Shown: positions 18,110 to 26,669 of the stretch, in pieces
Position numbering within the stretch: position 1 is the stretch's first letter
Layout: every line of letters begins with the position of its first letter
NCBI GenBank assembly: GCA_025057315.1
Contig: JANWXW010000043.1
Location: 1-42,878 of the forward strand
Source of the DNA: Myxococcota bacterium
GTDB taxonomy: Bacteria > Myxococcota_A > Polyangia > Palsa-1104 > JAEUJZ01
Direction: 5' to 3'
DNA length: 42,878 bases
Made by a program: the position numbers and the translations under genes
The notes under the pieces: generated by a model
What the model saw: the letters and a program-made list of their open reading frames with translations, nothing else
Told to the model about the DNA's origin: nothing
Databases searched by the model: none

Positions 18110-21031
18110 ATGCCTTGCCGCATTTCGCTCCTCATCCTGTCGTGCTTTGCGCTGCTGACCACACCGGTGGCAGGTGCGCCTGTGGACATCGGTGGCGAGC
18201 GGGCGGTTGGCCCGGTACGGCGGGATCCTGGTACCGGGCTGTGCATGAACGCCGTGCATCTTGCTCGGAATGGCCTGCTTGGCAGCACGGCGGACGCCGT
18301 GATCCGGCTAGAGCAGCCCGAGGGCGACCCCATCGACGGACGCGCGCGGCGCATCGTGCGGCTGGTCAACCTCCGCAATGCCCATTCTCAGGCTGCCGGC
18401 GATTTCACAGATGGGGAAGAATTCTTCCCGTTCAGTAACGACGCTCGCGCTGCTCCTCAGCGGGATGACAAGAACTTTGCCACTCGATTGCGCGGGTACC
18501 TAAACATCCCTGCTGCCGGGGTGGTGACCTTTGCCGTCAACGCTGACGATGGGTTCCGGCTGCTGGTTGGCGGCATGGTGCTGGCCCGATCTCAGGCTGC
18601 TGCCTCGGGACGCTATACGAAGCAGGCGCGCTTCCTGGCGCCGGGGCTGTATTCGATCGAGCTGCTGCACTACCAGTCCGATGGCGCCGCTGTGCTCGAA
18701 CTGTCTCTGGCCGAGGGTGCCCAAGAGGAGGTGCAGGCCTCGCAGAACAAGCTCGGGGCCTCGTACCGCTTGATTCCCTCCACACAGCTTTACTCGTCCA
18801 TCGCTGGTGAGAGCACATGCTTGGAGTGCACGTCAGACCGCGACTGCGGACCCGCCTCTTTCTGCAGTGATGTGAAGCTGTGCCTGCCGTGTTTGACCTC
18901 CAGGCACTGTGGCAGCGACTGCACCCCCTGTCCTGCGGACAGACCAGCCTGCGATGGGGGTGCGTGCGTCGAGTGCACCGCTGCAGATGATGCTCGGTGC
19001 CGGGCCCGTCGCCTGGTGTGCCACGTCGCCACCGGCACCTGTGGCAACTGCATCGAGGACCAAGAGTGTCCAGATGGCCAGCGCTGCGACCGCGCCACCG
19101 GGCTGTGCACGGTGGGCGAGCGCACCGGTCCAGCGGCCGAGTGCAGTGCGGTCCACGACTTCGTCTGCACCCGCCGGCGTCTGGTGTGCGACGTCGTGCG
19201 GGGGACCTGTTCGTCGTGCTCGCGGGAGCTGCCCTGCCAGGCCGGGATGATCTGCGACCGGGATGGCCTCTGCGTCGAGCCGCCCCAGCTGGGGTTTGCT
19301 GGTGGTTGCAGCACCGCGCGCACCTCCGCGCCGCCTTGGCTGGCTCTGCTGGTCTTGGTGCCGCTGCCTATTCTCTGGGCACGGCGGGGCAGGGCTAGGT
19401 GGGGAGGGCCGGCCATCTTGCTCATCAGCTGCCTGGCCCTTGCGCCAGCGGCACGGGCGCAGACCTCGCTCAATGCCCAAACGCTCCGGCCGGCGCTGGG
19501 ACCCGACAGCATCCTCACCCTGGAGAGCACGCGCACGCCGGGGGCCCTGCGGCCCATGGCAGCCGCCCTGCTGGAGTTCTCCTACCGCCCCTTGCGCATG
19601 GTGGACCTGGGGGGCGGGCAGACCACCGCCAACACCGTCGGCAGCATGACCACCGCGCACGTGCTGCTGGGCGTGGGCGTCCTGCACTTTCTGTCATTGG
19701 CCGCGGCGCTGCCGCTGGTCCTGTTTCAGGAATTCGACGGGCGTACTCCCCTGCAGGACGTCGTGCACGCACCGAGCCGGTTCGGTGTCGGCGACCTGCG
19801 GCTAATGGCCAAGGCGCGGCTGCTGGGCAGGGGCGACCGGGGCCTGGGCATTGCGTTTGCTCCGCAGGTCAGCTTTCCCACGGGCCGGGGCGAGGAGTTC
19901 CGCGGCGACGATGCTTTCGGCATCGAGCCGCGCGTGGCGATCGACTACCGGTTTCCGCGCGGTATGTTTCTGTTAGCAAACCTCGGGTTTTTGGCGCGCA
20001 CCAGCGATCAGGTTGAGCGCAACGTGCTTATCACCCATCAGGTGCGCTACGGTCTGGGGGCTCAGGCGTCGCTCCCCTTGGGCTTCTCTCTGGCTGCCGA
20101 GCTGGCTGGCGGCACCGCCGTGGCGCGATCCGCCGAGGGCCAAATCTACTCGCCGCTCGAGGCATTTCTGCTCGGGCGGTGGGCACACCGGAGCGGTCTG
20201 AGCGTGCAGCTCGGGGGGGGCGGCGCGCTCACCAGCGCAGTCGGTAGCGGCCAGTTCAGGCTGTTTGCCAGCGTGGGCTTTTTGCCCCTTGGGATGCGGG
20301 ACGATCGCCGGGCGGGAGCGGCGCCGCCATCTGCTCTGGTGCCCCTTCGGGAGCCTCCTCAGGATCCGGATCCCGACGGCGACAACCTGATCGGTGTGCT
20401 GGACCGCTGCCCACGCCAGGCCGGTCCAATGGAGAACCGCGGCTGCCCGGATGTGGACAGCGATGGTGACGGCCTCATCGACCGGCTCGACCGCTGCCCG
20501 GGGGAGCGCGGCCCGCCCTACCACCAGGGATGTCCCGAGCCCGATGGCGATGGTGACGGCCTCATCGACCGGCTCGACCGCTGCCCGGGGGAGCGCGGCC
20601 CGCTGCACAGCGATGGTTGCCCCGAGTCCACCCCATCCACCCAATCTACGGCGCCCAGCCGGCTCGTGGAGGGCACGAGCCCCACGGAGTTGCTGAAGAC
20701 GTCCACCGACCGCATCGTGCTGCTCCAGCCGCTTCGCTTCGCACCCGAAGGGGCCGGACTTGTGCCGGAGGCCCAGCCTGTGATTGCAGCGCTGGCTCAG
20801 GCCTTGGCGCGGGACCCCACCCTCCATCGCGCTCGCATCACCGTGGCCGCAGGGAGCCCCGATCGGGCAGCGCAGAAGCTTGCAGCCGCGCGGGCCCAGG
20901 GCCTGCTGCAGGCCCTGCTTCAGGCCGGGGTGCCGCGCCGGTTGTTGCAGGTGCGTCCGGGTCGCACCGAGGGAGAGCCGGAGGTGAGCGAAGTGCTTCT
21001 TGTACGCAAGAGGACGCGAAAGGCAAGATGA
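18110..21031 (+). CDS. TraA-like/TraB-like fusion: PA14, Cys-rich, MYXO-CTERM-like tail, barrel, TSP3 and OmpA domains
   Basis: 973 residues in one frame. Order: signal peptide (1-23, ending VAGA); PA14-like domain (about 103-204; NADDGFRLLVGG, GLYSIELLHYQ); 27 cysteines in Myxococcus-type repeats (237-388); a MYXO-CTERM-like tail (Gly399-Cys400, hydrophobic helix about 406-423, then RRGRAR at 425-430); a signal-peptide-like stretch (433-450, ending ARA before Gln451); a probable outer-membrane beta-barrel (452 to about 750); thrombospondin type 3 calcium repeats (753-840); and an OmpA-like domain (868-973). In M. xanthus, PA14/Cys-rich/MYXO-CTERM is the layout of TraA, and barrel/OmpA that of its partner TraB, which together drive outer membrane exchange. 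Here they share one frame. The coding call is firm; TraA/TraB function is inferred from architecture. The ATG at 18110 gives the best signal peptide, though its ribosome site is weak. Confidence 0.87.
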   Translation: MPCRISLLILSCFALLTTPVAGAPVDIGGERAVGPVRRDPGTGLCMNAVHLARNGLLGSTADAVIRLEQPEGDPIDGRARRIVRLVNLRNAHSQAAGDFTDGEEFFPFSNDARAAPQRDDKNFATRLRGYLNIPAAGVVTFAVNADDGFRLLVGGMVLARSQAAASGRYTKQARFLAPGLYSIELLHYQSDGAAVLELSLAEGAQEEVQASQNKLGASYRLIPSTQLYSSIAGESTCLECTSDRDCGPASFCSDVKLCLPCLTSRHCGSDCTPCPADRPACDGGACVECTAADDARCRARRLVCHVATGTCGNCIEDQECPDGQRCDRATGLCTVGERTGPAAECSAVHDFVCTRRRLVCDVVRGTCSSCSRELPCQAGMICDRDGLCVEPPQLGFAGGCSTARTSAPPWLALLVLVPLPILWARRGRARWGGPAILLISCLALAPAARAQTSLNAQTLRPALGPDSILTLESTRTPGALRPMAAALLEFSYRPLRMVDLGGGQTTANTVGSMTTAHVLLGVGVLHFLSLAAALPLVLFQEFDGRTPLQDVVHAPSRFGVGDLRLMAKARLLGRGDRGLGIAFAPQVSFPTGRGEEFRGDDAFGIEPRVAIDYRFPRGMFLLANLGFLARTSDQVERNVLITHQVRYGLGAQASLPLGFSLAAELAGGTAVARSAEGQIYSPLEAFLLGRWAHRSGLSVQLGGGGALTSAVGSGQFRLFASVGFLPLGMRDDRRAGAAPPSALVPLREPPQDPDPDGDNLIGVLDRCPRQAGPMENRGCPDVDSDGDGLIDRLDRCPGERGPPYHQGCPEPDGDGDGLIDRLDRCPGERGPLHSDGCPESTPSTQSTAPSRLVEGTSPTELLKTSTDRIVLLQPLRFAPEGAGLVPEAQPVIAALAQALARDPTLHRARITVAAGSPDRAAQKLAAARAQGLLQALLQAGVPRRLLQVRPGRTEGEPEVSEVLLVRKRTRKAR
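20461..20603 (+). repeat. Two exact 56-bp copies encoding TSP3 calcium repeats
   Basis: Bases 20461-20516 and 20548-20603 are identical and offset by 87 bases (29 codons). Each encodes DGDGLIDRLDRCPGERGP, a thrombospondin type 3 unit with Asp-rich calcium ligands and one cysteine. An earlier, diverged unit lies at about 20368-20450. Identity at DNA level indicates recent duplication or gene conversion. Confidence 0.9.
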
Positions 21032-21996
21032 GGCTTTTAGGTCGCTTGCCGGGCGAACATCCAGGCTGGATGGGGCCTCGGTCCCTGCACCTATTGCTGT
21101 GGCTGCTGGTGTGTGCAGTTGGGACCACGGCCTGCCCGGCTTCGCCCTCCCCCGATGGGGAGACGGCCTCCGACTTGCCCAGCAGGGACCTGTCTGTCGC
21201 CGACCTCGGCCCCCCCGACCTTGCACTCGGTCCCATCCAGACCGGCGCGCTGGGCGCTGCCTGCCGCAGCGAAGCAGACTGCACGAAGGTAGCAAAGGAC
21301 CCGGTGTGCTTCCGCGAGTACCTGCTCAACTCCCCGGTGCTGCAGCGAACCCCGGGTGGGTACTGCTCGGCCCATTGCGAGCGCAACGCGGACTGCGGCC
21401 CGCTCGGGCGCTGCGTCGATCTCTGGCTGGCAGGGCGGGTGTGCATGGCGCGTTGCAACCAGTCTGGTATCTGCCGCGCCGGCTATGCCTGCCTGCTCGG
21501 TGAGGACATCTGTGTACCCGCGCAGAACTTCACCTGTGATCCGACGGAAAACGAAGGTCGCTGCCAAGCCCAGGTGGAGATCGATCCCATGGCGCCCAAG
21601 GTGCCCGGCGGCTGCATCCGCCAGACCTACGAGAACCTGGGACGATGTGCACCCGAGTGTCGCATCGGACGTGCCAGCTGTCCCATCGACCCGGTCGAAC
21701 GGCTCCCGCAGCATTGCGTGTATCTTGACACAACAGTGGATCGGATGTTGCGTCCAACGAGAGACAAATGGAAAGGACTCGTTTGCATGCACGATCCGCC
21801 GCGGGCAGTGGCAGACGGCCAGCCATGTAGCTTCTTCGAAGAGTGCTTCGAGGGATCCCAGTGCGACCTGTGGCCCGGCGGATCGGGTCGCTGCCACCCG
21901 CTGTGCATCCAGGGCGGCATGCCCGCCTGCCCGATGGGAACGACCTGCCAGGACGCGCTGCGCGCCGGACCGGGTGGTCCTGGGCTATGCAAGTAG
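21028..21996 (+). CDS. Cys-rich putative lipoprotein coupled to the TraA/TraB-like gene
   Basis: 322 residues. The N-terminal hydrophobic segment ends at VGTTAC, a plausible but non-canonical lipobox (Thr at -3), so lipidation is likely rather than certain. An Asp/Pro/Ser-rich spacer follows, then about 28 further cysteines in motifs such as CRSEADC, CERNADCGPLGRC, CNQSGICRAGYACL and CSFFEECFEGSQC, as in disulfide-rich myxobacterial surface proteins. It starts at the ATGA overlapping the upstream stop, so both are made from one message. I know no named family. Context suggests an accessory component of the exchange machinery or a cell-surface recognition factor. Confidence 0.85.
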   Translation: MRLLGRLPGEHPGWMGPRSLHLLLWLLVCAVGTTACPASPSPDGETASDLPSRDLSVADLGPPDLALGPIQTGALGAACRSEADCTKVAKDPVCFREYLLNSPVLQRTPGGYCSAHCERNADCGPLGRCVDLWLAGRVCMARCNQSGICRAGYACLLGEDICVPAQNFTCDPTENEGRCQAQVEIDPMAPKVPGGCIRQTYENLGRCAPECRIGRASCPIDPVERLPQHCVYLDTTVDRMLRPTRDKWKGLVCMHDPPRAVADGQPCSFFEECFEGSQCDLWPGGSGRCHPLCIQGGMPACPMGTTCQDALRAGPGGPGLCK

Positions 21997-22212
21997 GTGT
22001 GCTCAGATGAAGAACCAGGTGCCATCTGCCCTTGGCTGAGCGCACCGAGGAGGCGCCGCGCCGCTGCCCTGGCCCCAGCTGCTGATCGATGATCCCCATC
22101 CGCAGCCAGGCCCTAGGACCCGGCTAGGGATTGCCAGAGGGCCTGCCAGAGCCTGTGAGGATGCCCTCCGGTTGGGTGCAGCCATGAACCTGGCTGCGAG
22201 CGCGGTGGACCT

Positions 22213-23421
22213 ATGCTACACCTTGGCGCCATGGTTGGCACGGACAATCCCCTGGGCCTGCTTGGCGTGGATGCGATCCACTTTTTTGTTGGAAACCTCA
22301 CGCGGGCGCGGCGCTTCTACGAGGGGCGCATCGGCTTCCGGGAGGTCGCCCGCGCCACGCTAGACCTGACGCGTCGCGCAGAAATGGAGTCCATCGTGCT
22401 AGCCGCCGGCGCGGCCCACTTCTTCATCTCCGCGCCCCTGACCGGCACCTCGCGAGCCGGACGGTACCTGCGCCGTCACCCCGATGGGGTCGCCGAAATC
22501 CTGCTCCGCGTGGCCGACTTGGACCGGGCCTTCGAGGTGCTGCGCCAGCGTGACGCTACCTTCATCACGGAACGCACCGATGTCCGCACCGCCCTGGGCG
22601 CGGCTCGTTGGTTCACCATCGCCACCCCCTTGGGCGACGTGGACCTGACCTTTTTGGAGCGACCCGATGGCCCCTTCTGCCCACCGGGCTTCGAGGTGAG
22701 CGGCGAGGCACCGGCCCACAACCTGATTGGCATCACCGGCATCGACCATATCACTTCCAATCTGCGCACCATGCGTCCCTGGGTGGACTTCCTCCGCCAG
22801 ATGCTCGACTGCGAGGAGTACTGGCGCGTGCAGTTTCACACCAACGACCTGCGGCCTGGCCACGAGGGGGGCAGCGGCCTGCGGTCAATTGTCATGTGGC
22901 ACGCCGCCTCCGGCATTAAGTTTGCTAACAACGAACCGCTGATGCCTCACTTTCGGCGCTCCCAGATCTCCATCTTCTGCGATGACAACCGCGGTGCAGG
23001 CGTACAGCACGTCGCGCTGGCCGTCCCCGACCTGTGCCGGGCTGTCGAGGAGCTGCGCGGTCGCGGCGTGGCCTTTCTGTCGACCCCGGCGACCTACTAT
23101 GACGCGGTGCCGACCCGCCTGCAGGCAGCAGGTTGCCCCCCCTTGCGCGAGCCGCTCGACCGGCTCCGCGACCTCGGCATCCTGATCGATGGCAACCAGG
23201 AAGGCTACCTGCTGCAGATCTTCGTCAAAGAAGGTGCGCTGCTTTACGAGGACCCATCGGCCGGCCCGTTCTTTCTCGAGCTCATTCAGCGCGCCGGCAA
23301 CCGCGGTTTCGGCGAGGGCAATTTCCGCGCCCTGTTCGAGGCCATCGAGCGGCAGCAAGCCGGTGCGGCGGGGCGCTCCTTTGGCACGCCGGCCCCCAAC
23401 CCGCAGGAGAGTGCGACCTGA
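22213..23421 (+). CDS. hpd: 4-Hydroxyphenylpyruvate dioxygenase
   Basis: Fe(II) enzyme turning 4-hydroxyphenylpyruvate into homogentisate. It has two vicinal-oxygen-chelate halves. The iron ligands are visible in the C-terminal half: His179 (IDHITSN), His266 (VQHVALAV) and Glu356 (FFLELIQR). At 402 residues it is slightly long; ATG 22213 has GGTGG upstream, while the ATG at 22231 is an alternative giving 396 residues. First gene of a four-gene tyrosine catabolic operon; the stop overlaps hmgA as TGATG. Confidence 0.95.
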   Translation: MLHLGAMVGTDNPLGLLGVDAIHFFVGNLTRARRFYEGRIGFREVARATLDLTRRAEMESIVLAAGAAHFFISAPLTGTSRAGRYLRRHPDGVAEILLRVADLDRAFEVLRQRDATFITERTDVRTALGAARWFTIATPLGDVDLTFLERPDGPFCPPGFEVSGEAPAHNLIGITGIDHITSNLRTMRPWVDFLRQMLDCEEYWRVQFHTNDLRPGHEGGSGLRSIVMWHAASGIKFANNEPLMPHFRRSQISIFCDDNRGAGVQHVALAVPDLCRAVEELRGRGVAFLSTPATYYDAVPTRLQAAGCPPLREPLDRLRDLGILIDGNQEGYLLQIFVKEGALLYEDPSAGPFFLELIQRAGNRGFGEGNFRALFEAIERQQAGAAGRSFGTPAPNPQESAT

Positions 23422-24608
23422 TGCTGGAGCGAGCCTGCCTGGGCCTCCTTCCGCGCAAGCACCACACCGTGCTCCGCGATGAGCAAGGACGCCTCTGCTA
23501 CGAGCACTGCCTGACCCGCCAGGGCTTCGAGGGCCCCTATACCATCCTGTACCAGCGGAGCCTGCCGCCGCGCGATGCGGGCCGCCGGCCGAGCGCGCTG
23601 CCACCCGATCCGCCGCCCGCTCCTGGGGTCGAGCCGCTCCGCCGTCGGCACCTACGGGCAGGCCTGCTGGCACAAGGGGGGGACTTCCTGCAGGCGCGAC
23701 ATGTGCTCCTGCAGAACAGCGACGTGGCCATCGCGGTATGCCGGCCTGACTCGGCGGCGCCGCGCTACCTGCTCAACGGCGATGGAGACGAGCTGTACTT
23801 TGTGCATGAGGGGCACCTGAGGCTAGAGAGCCTGCTCGGGCCCCTGGAGCTTGCGCCTGGCGACTATGCGCTCATCCCCCGCGGCGTGCTCTACCGCCTG
23901 GTGCCAGCGGGGCCGGCGATGCTGTTTCTCGTCGAGGCGCGGAGCTATCTCGAAATCCCGCGCTCATTTCGCAACGCCGCCGGCCAGCTCAGGATGGATG
24001 CACCCTACTGCCACCGGGATGTGCGCCGCCCCCGGGAGCTTCCCCAGCCCGGGGAGCCGCTGCCGGAGGGAGGTTACCTGATCATCGTCAAGCGGGGCGG
24101 CCGGTACCACGAGGTCGTGCGCAACGAGGATCCCTTCGATGTACTCGGCTGGGACGGCGCTGTCTACCCGCTGGCGCTGTCGATCCATGACTACCAGGCC
24201 AAGGTCGGACGCGTACATCTGCCGCCGACGACCTTTACTACATTTGCCGGTGGCGGCCTTGTCGTCTGCTCGTTCGTGCCGCGCCCGCTGGACTACGACC
24301 CCGAGGCCGTGCCGTGCCCCTACCCGCATTCCAGCGTGCACTGCGACGAGGTTATCTTCTATGTTAGCGGCACCTTCACCAGCCGCCGCGGCATTGGCCC
24401 TGGCAGCATCAGCCACCATCCGTCCGGGCTGCCGCACGGCCCCCAGCCTGGCGCCTATGAGGCCAGCATCGGACGACGGCACACCGAAGAGCTGGCGGTA
24501 ATGGTCGACACCTTCCAGCCCCTGGTCCCGACGGTGGAAGCAGCCGCCATCGAGGACCTCACCTACCATGACTCGTGGGCTGCCCCTGCCCCTGGAGAAA
24601 GAGCATGA
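23421..24608 (+). CDS. hmgA: Homogentisate 1,2-dioxygenase
   Basis: Opens the ring of homogentisate to 4-maleylacetoacetate. ATG 23421 overlaps the hpd stop, although the frame is open much farther upstream inside hpd. The N-terminal cupin has PRKHHTVLRD, DELYFVHEG and GDYALIPRG; the C-terminal active-site region has SSVHCDEVIFYVSG and HHPSGLPHGP, which contain the iron-ligand His and Glu residues. 395 residues, a little shorter than the typical 430-440 but with all core motifs. The stop overlaps fahA (ATGA). Confidence 0.94.
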   Translation: MLERACLGLLPRKHHTVLRDEQGRLCYEHCLTRQGFEGPYTILYQRSLPPRDAGRRPSALPPDPPPAPGVEPLRRRHLRAGLLAQGGDFLQARHVLLQNSDVAIAVCRPDSAAPRYLLNGDGDELYFVHEGHLRLESLLGPLELAPGDYALIPRGVLYRLVPAGPAMLFLVEARSYLEIPRSFRNAAGQLRMDAPYCHRDVRRPRELPQPGEPLPEGGYLIIVKRGGRYHEVVRNEDPFDVLGWDGAVYPLALSIHDYQAKVGRVHLPPTTFTTFAGGGLVVCSFVPRPLDYDPEAVPCPYPHSSVHCDEVIFYVSGTFTSRRGIGPGSISHHPSGLPHGPQPGAYEASIGRRHTEELAVMVDTFQPLVPTVEAAAIEDLTYHDSWAAPAPGERA

Positions 24609-25618
24609 GGCTGGTCACCTTCCAGGCCGAATCTGGACCGCGCCACGGCGTGCTCAGCGAAGATGGCGAGCGCGTCATCGACCTGCTGGCCGCGCTGCGG
24701 CAGCACGAAGCCCGCGCCGGCCGCGCCACCGACGAACAAAGCGTGGGCCGCCGCTACGGACACGACATGATCGGTCTTATCGAGCGCGCCGACGAGGCCC
24801 TGCCGATCGTGCGGGCCTTGCTCGCCCAGGAGGCTGGCGGCGAGCTCCCGGGCGAGGCGGTACGGGCCCTGTCAACGGTCCGGCTGCTCGCACCCATTCC
24901 GCGACCGGTGTCGATGCGCGACGGCTACGCCTTCCGCCAGCATGTGGAGGCAGCGCGGCGGAACCGCGGCCTGCCCATGATTCCGGAATTTGACCAGTTT
25001 CCGGTATTTTACTACACAAACCATCTTTCGGTGGTGGGACCTGGCCCCGTGCCTGTGCTGCCCCGGCATCTCGATCGGCTCGACTTCGAGCTGGAGGCAG
25101 CGGTGGTGATTGGACGGCGCGGGCGCAACCTGGATGTGGCGGCTGCCGATGCGGCCATCTTTGGCCTGATGGTGATGAACGACTGGTCTGCGCGCGGCCT
25201 GCAGATGGAGGAGATGAAGCTGAACCTGGGGCCGGCCAAGGGCAAGGACTTCGCCACCTCTTTGGGACCTTACCTGGTGCCCCGAGAGGACTTGGGGCCA
25301 GCCCTGCGGGTCACGCCCCGGGGAACTCAGTTTGCTCTTGGCATGCGCTGCGAGGTCAACGGCACCGAGGTGTCGCGTGGCAGGCTAGACGAGATGAGCT
25401 GGACTTTCGCCGAGATCATCGCCCGCGCCAGCTATGGCACGACGCTGTATCCGGGCGAGGTCATTGGTTCTGGCACCGTCGGGACGGGCTGCTTCCTAGA
25501 GCTCAACGGTGCCAGGGTCGACCAGGGCCGATGGCTCCAGCCAGGAGACCGCGTGGTCTGCGAGATCGAGCACCTCGGCCGGCTGGAGAACGTCGTGGTC
25601 CTGGAGGAGGCAGTATGA
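24605..25618 (+). CDS. fahA: Fumarylacetoacetate hydrolase family protein
   Basis: Predicted to cleave fumarylacetoacetate to fumarate and acetoacetate. ATG 24605 overlaps the hmgA stop. At 337 residues it is the shorter bacterial type rather than the 420-residue eukaryote-like form. The FAA hydrolase core is clear: RDGYAFRQHVEAAR, FYYTNHLSVVGPG, DFELEAAVVIGRRGRNL and GLMVMNDWSAR, with acidic metal ligands in the ELE and ND segments. Its position between hmgA and maiA supports the specific substrate. The stop overlaps maiA (ATGA). Confidence 0.92.
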   Translation: MRLVTFQAESGPRHGVLSEDGERVIDLLAALRQHEARAGRATDEQSVGRRYGHDMIGLIERADEALPIVRALLAQEAGGELPGEAVRALSTVRLLAPIPRPVSMRDGYAFRQHVEAARRNRGLPMIPEFDQFPVFYYTNHLSVVGPGPVPVLPRHLDRLDFELEAAVVIGRRGRNLDVAAADAAIFGLMVMNDWSARGLQMEEMKLNLGPAKGKDFATSLGPYLVPREDLGPALRVTPRGTQFALGMRCEVNGTEVSRGRLDEMSWTFAEIIARASYGTTLYPGEVIGSGTVGTGCFLELNGARVDQGRWLQPGDRVVCEIEHLGRLENVVVLEEAV

Positions 25619-26238
25619 GACCGGTCCTGTACCACTACTGGCGCAGCTCCTCATCTTGGCGCGTTCGCTGGGCGCTCATGCTCAAGGGGGTGGAGCACGA
25701 TGCGGTCGCCGTGGACCTGCTCAGGGCAGAGCAGGGGAGCGCAGAGCACCTGCGCCGCAACCCGCTGGGCCTGGTGCCCGTGTTGCAACTTGGCGAGGTC
25801 TTTCTCGCCGAGAGCGTGGCCATCATCGAGTACCTGGAAGAGCAGGTTCCCGACCCCCCGTTGCTGCCACGCGATCCGCTGCAGCGCGCACGCGTCCGGC
25901 AGCTGGTGGAGATCATCAACGCCGGCACGCAGCCGCTGCAGAACCTGTCGGTGCTGCGCCGCGTCTCCGACAACCAGCAGGAGCAGCGACAGTGGGCGCA
26001 GCACTTTATCCGGCGCGGGCTGTCAGCCTATGAGGCGCTTATCGCCTCCTACCCCGGTCCCTTCTCGGTAGGCAGCGCGCTGACAGCCGCGGACCTGTTC
26101 CTAGTGCCGCAGTGCTACAACGCGAGGCGGCACGGGCTGGACCTGACCGAATGGCCACGCATCGCACAGGTCGAAGCGGCGTGTCTCGCGACGACGGCAG
26201 CGCGGACCACCTCCCCCGAATACCTGAACCCAGGCTAG
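25615..26238 (+). CDS. maiA: Maleylacetoacetate isomerase (zeta-class GST)
   Basis: Glutathione-dependent cis-trans isomerisation of maleylacetoacetate to fumarylacetoacetate. The 207 residues have the GST layout: a thioredoxin-like N-terminal domain with the zeta-class SSSSWRVR active-site motif, NPLGLVPVLQ (cis-proline), ESVAIIEYLEE, then a helical domain with QPLQNLSVL and VGSALTAADLFLVPQ. Last gene of hpd-hmgA-fahA-maiA. Confidence 0.95.
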   Translation: MRPVLYHYWRSSSSWRVRWALMLKGVEHDAVAVDLLRAEQGSAEHLRRNPLGLVPVLQLGEVFLAESVAIIEYLEEQVPDPPLLPRDPLQRARVRQLVEIINAGTQPLQNLSVLRRVSDNQQEQRQWAQHFIRRGLSAYEALIASYPGPFSVGSALTAADLFLVPQCYNARRHGLDLTEWPRIAQVEAACLATTAARTTSPEYLNPG

Positions 26239-26405
26239 ACCGGTGCGCGACCACTGAGCGGAACAGCTCGTATAGATCGTCCTCCTGCTGCTGTTCCCGC
26301 CGCCGTGGCCGGCTCATGGTGGCTGAGCAGCAGGGCCAGAGCCGCCCCGTTGCCGCAGGTGCGGGGTGGAGGGCGGTTGCCGCGTTGCCACAGATACGGC
26401 CCCCC
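26239..26405. other. Convergent spacer without recognisable gene
   Basis: Together with the uncertain small frame at 26406-26657 this fills the 431 bases between maiA and the aminotransferase gene. Translations are Arg-rich and do not look like a protein family. A GC-rich run near 26285-26310 has no clear terminator stem. Confidence 0.4.
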
Positions 26406-26657
26406 CTAGATGATGGTTGTCAGTCGGTTCCCACGTGCGCACAGCAGCGTGGCGCTGGCTCCCCACGGAGCCGGGCCATGGTGTTGGTTCCGACGACGCC
26501 GTGGCAGCCCCTCGCGATGCTCCAGCAGGCAGATGGCAGCCTTAGCTAGGGGCCGAATCATGCTGCATCGGTCCCGCACCAAAGCTTCGAGCGTACCCAG
26601 CCGCTCCTGCAGCTCCCGTACGATGCGTCCCGAGTCACCCCGCCGCCGCACGGGCAC
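26406..26657 (-). CDS. Possible small protein following the class V aminotransferase gene
   Basis: An 83-codon frame starting with GTG 12 bases after the aminotransferase stop, with AAGGG 8 bases upstream, so it could be the second gene of that operon. Its first half (RIVRELQERLGTLEALVRDRC, then MIRPLAKAAICLLEHRE) looks helical and protein-like; the end is Arg- and Trp-containing and less convincing. No family recognised. Confidence 0.33.
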   Translation of the reverse strand: MPVRRRGDSGRIVRELQERLGTLEALVRDRCSMIRPLAKAAICLLEHREGLPRRRRNQHHGPAPWGASATLLCARGNRLTTII

Positions 26658-26669
26658 ATCACCAGCCCT

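Noticed and set aside
22213..22231. ATG 22231 as the hpd start instead of 22213
   Set aside because: It lacks a ribosome site, whereas 22213 has GGTGG upstream; kept as an alternative because both give plausible lengths.
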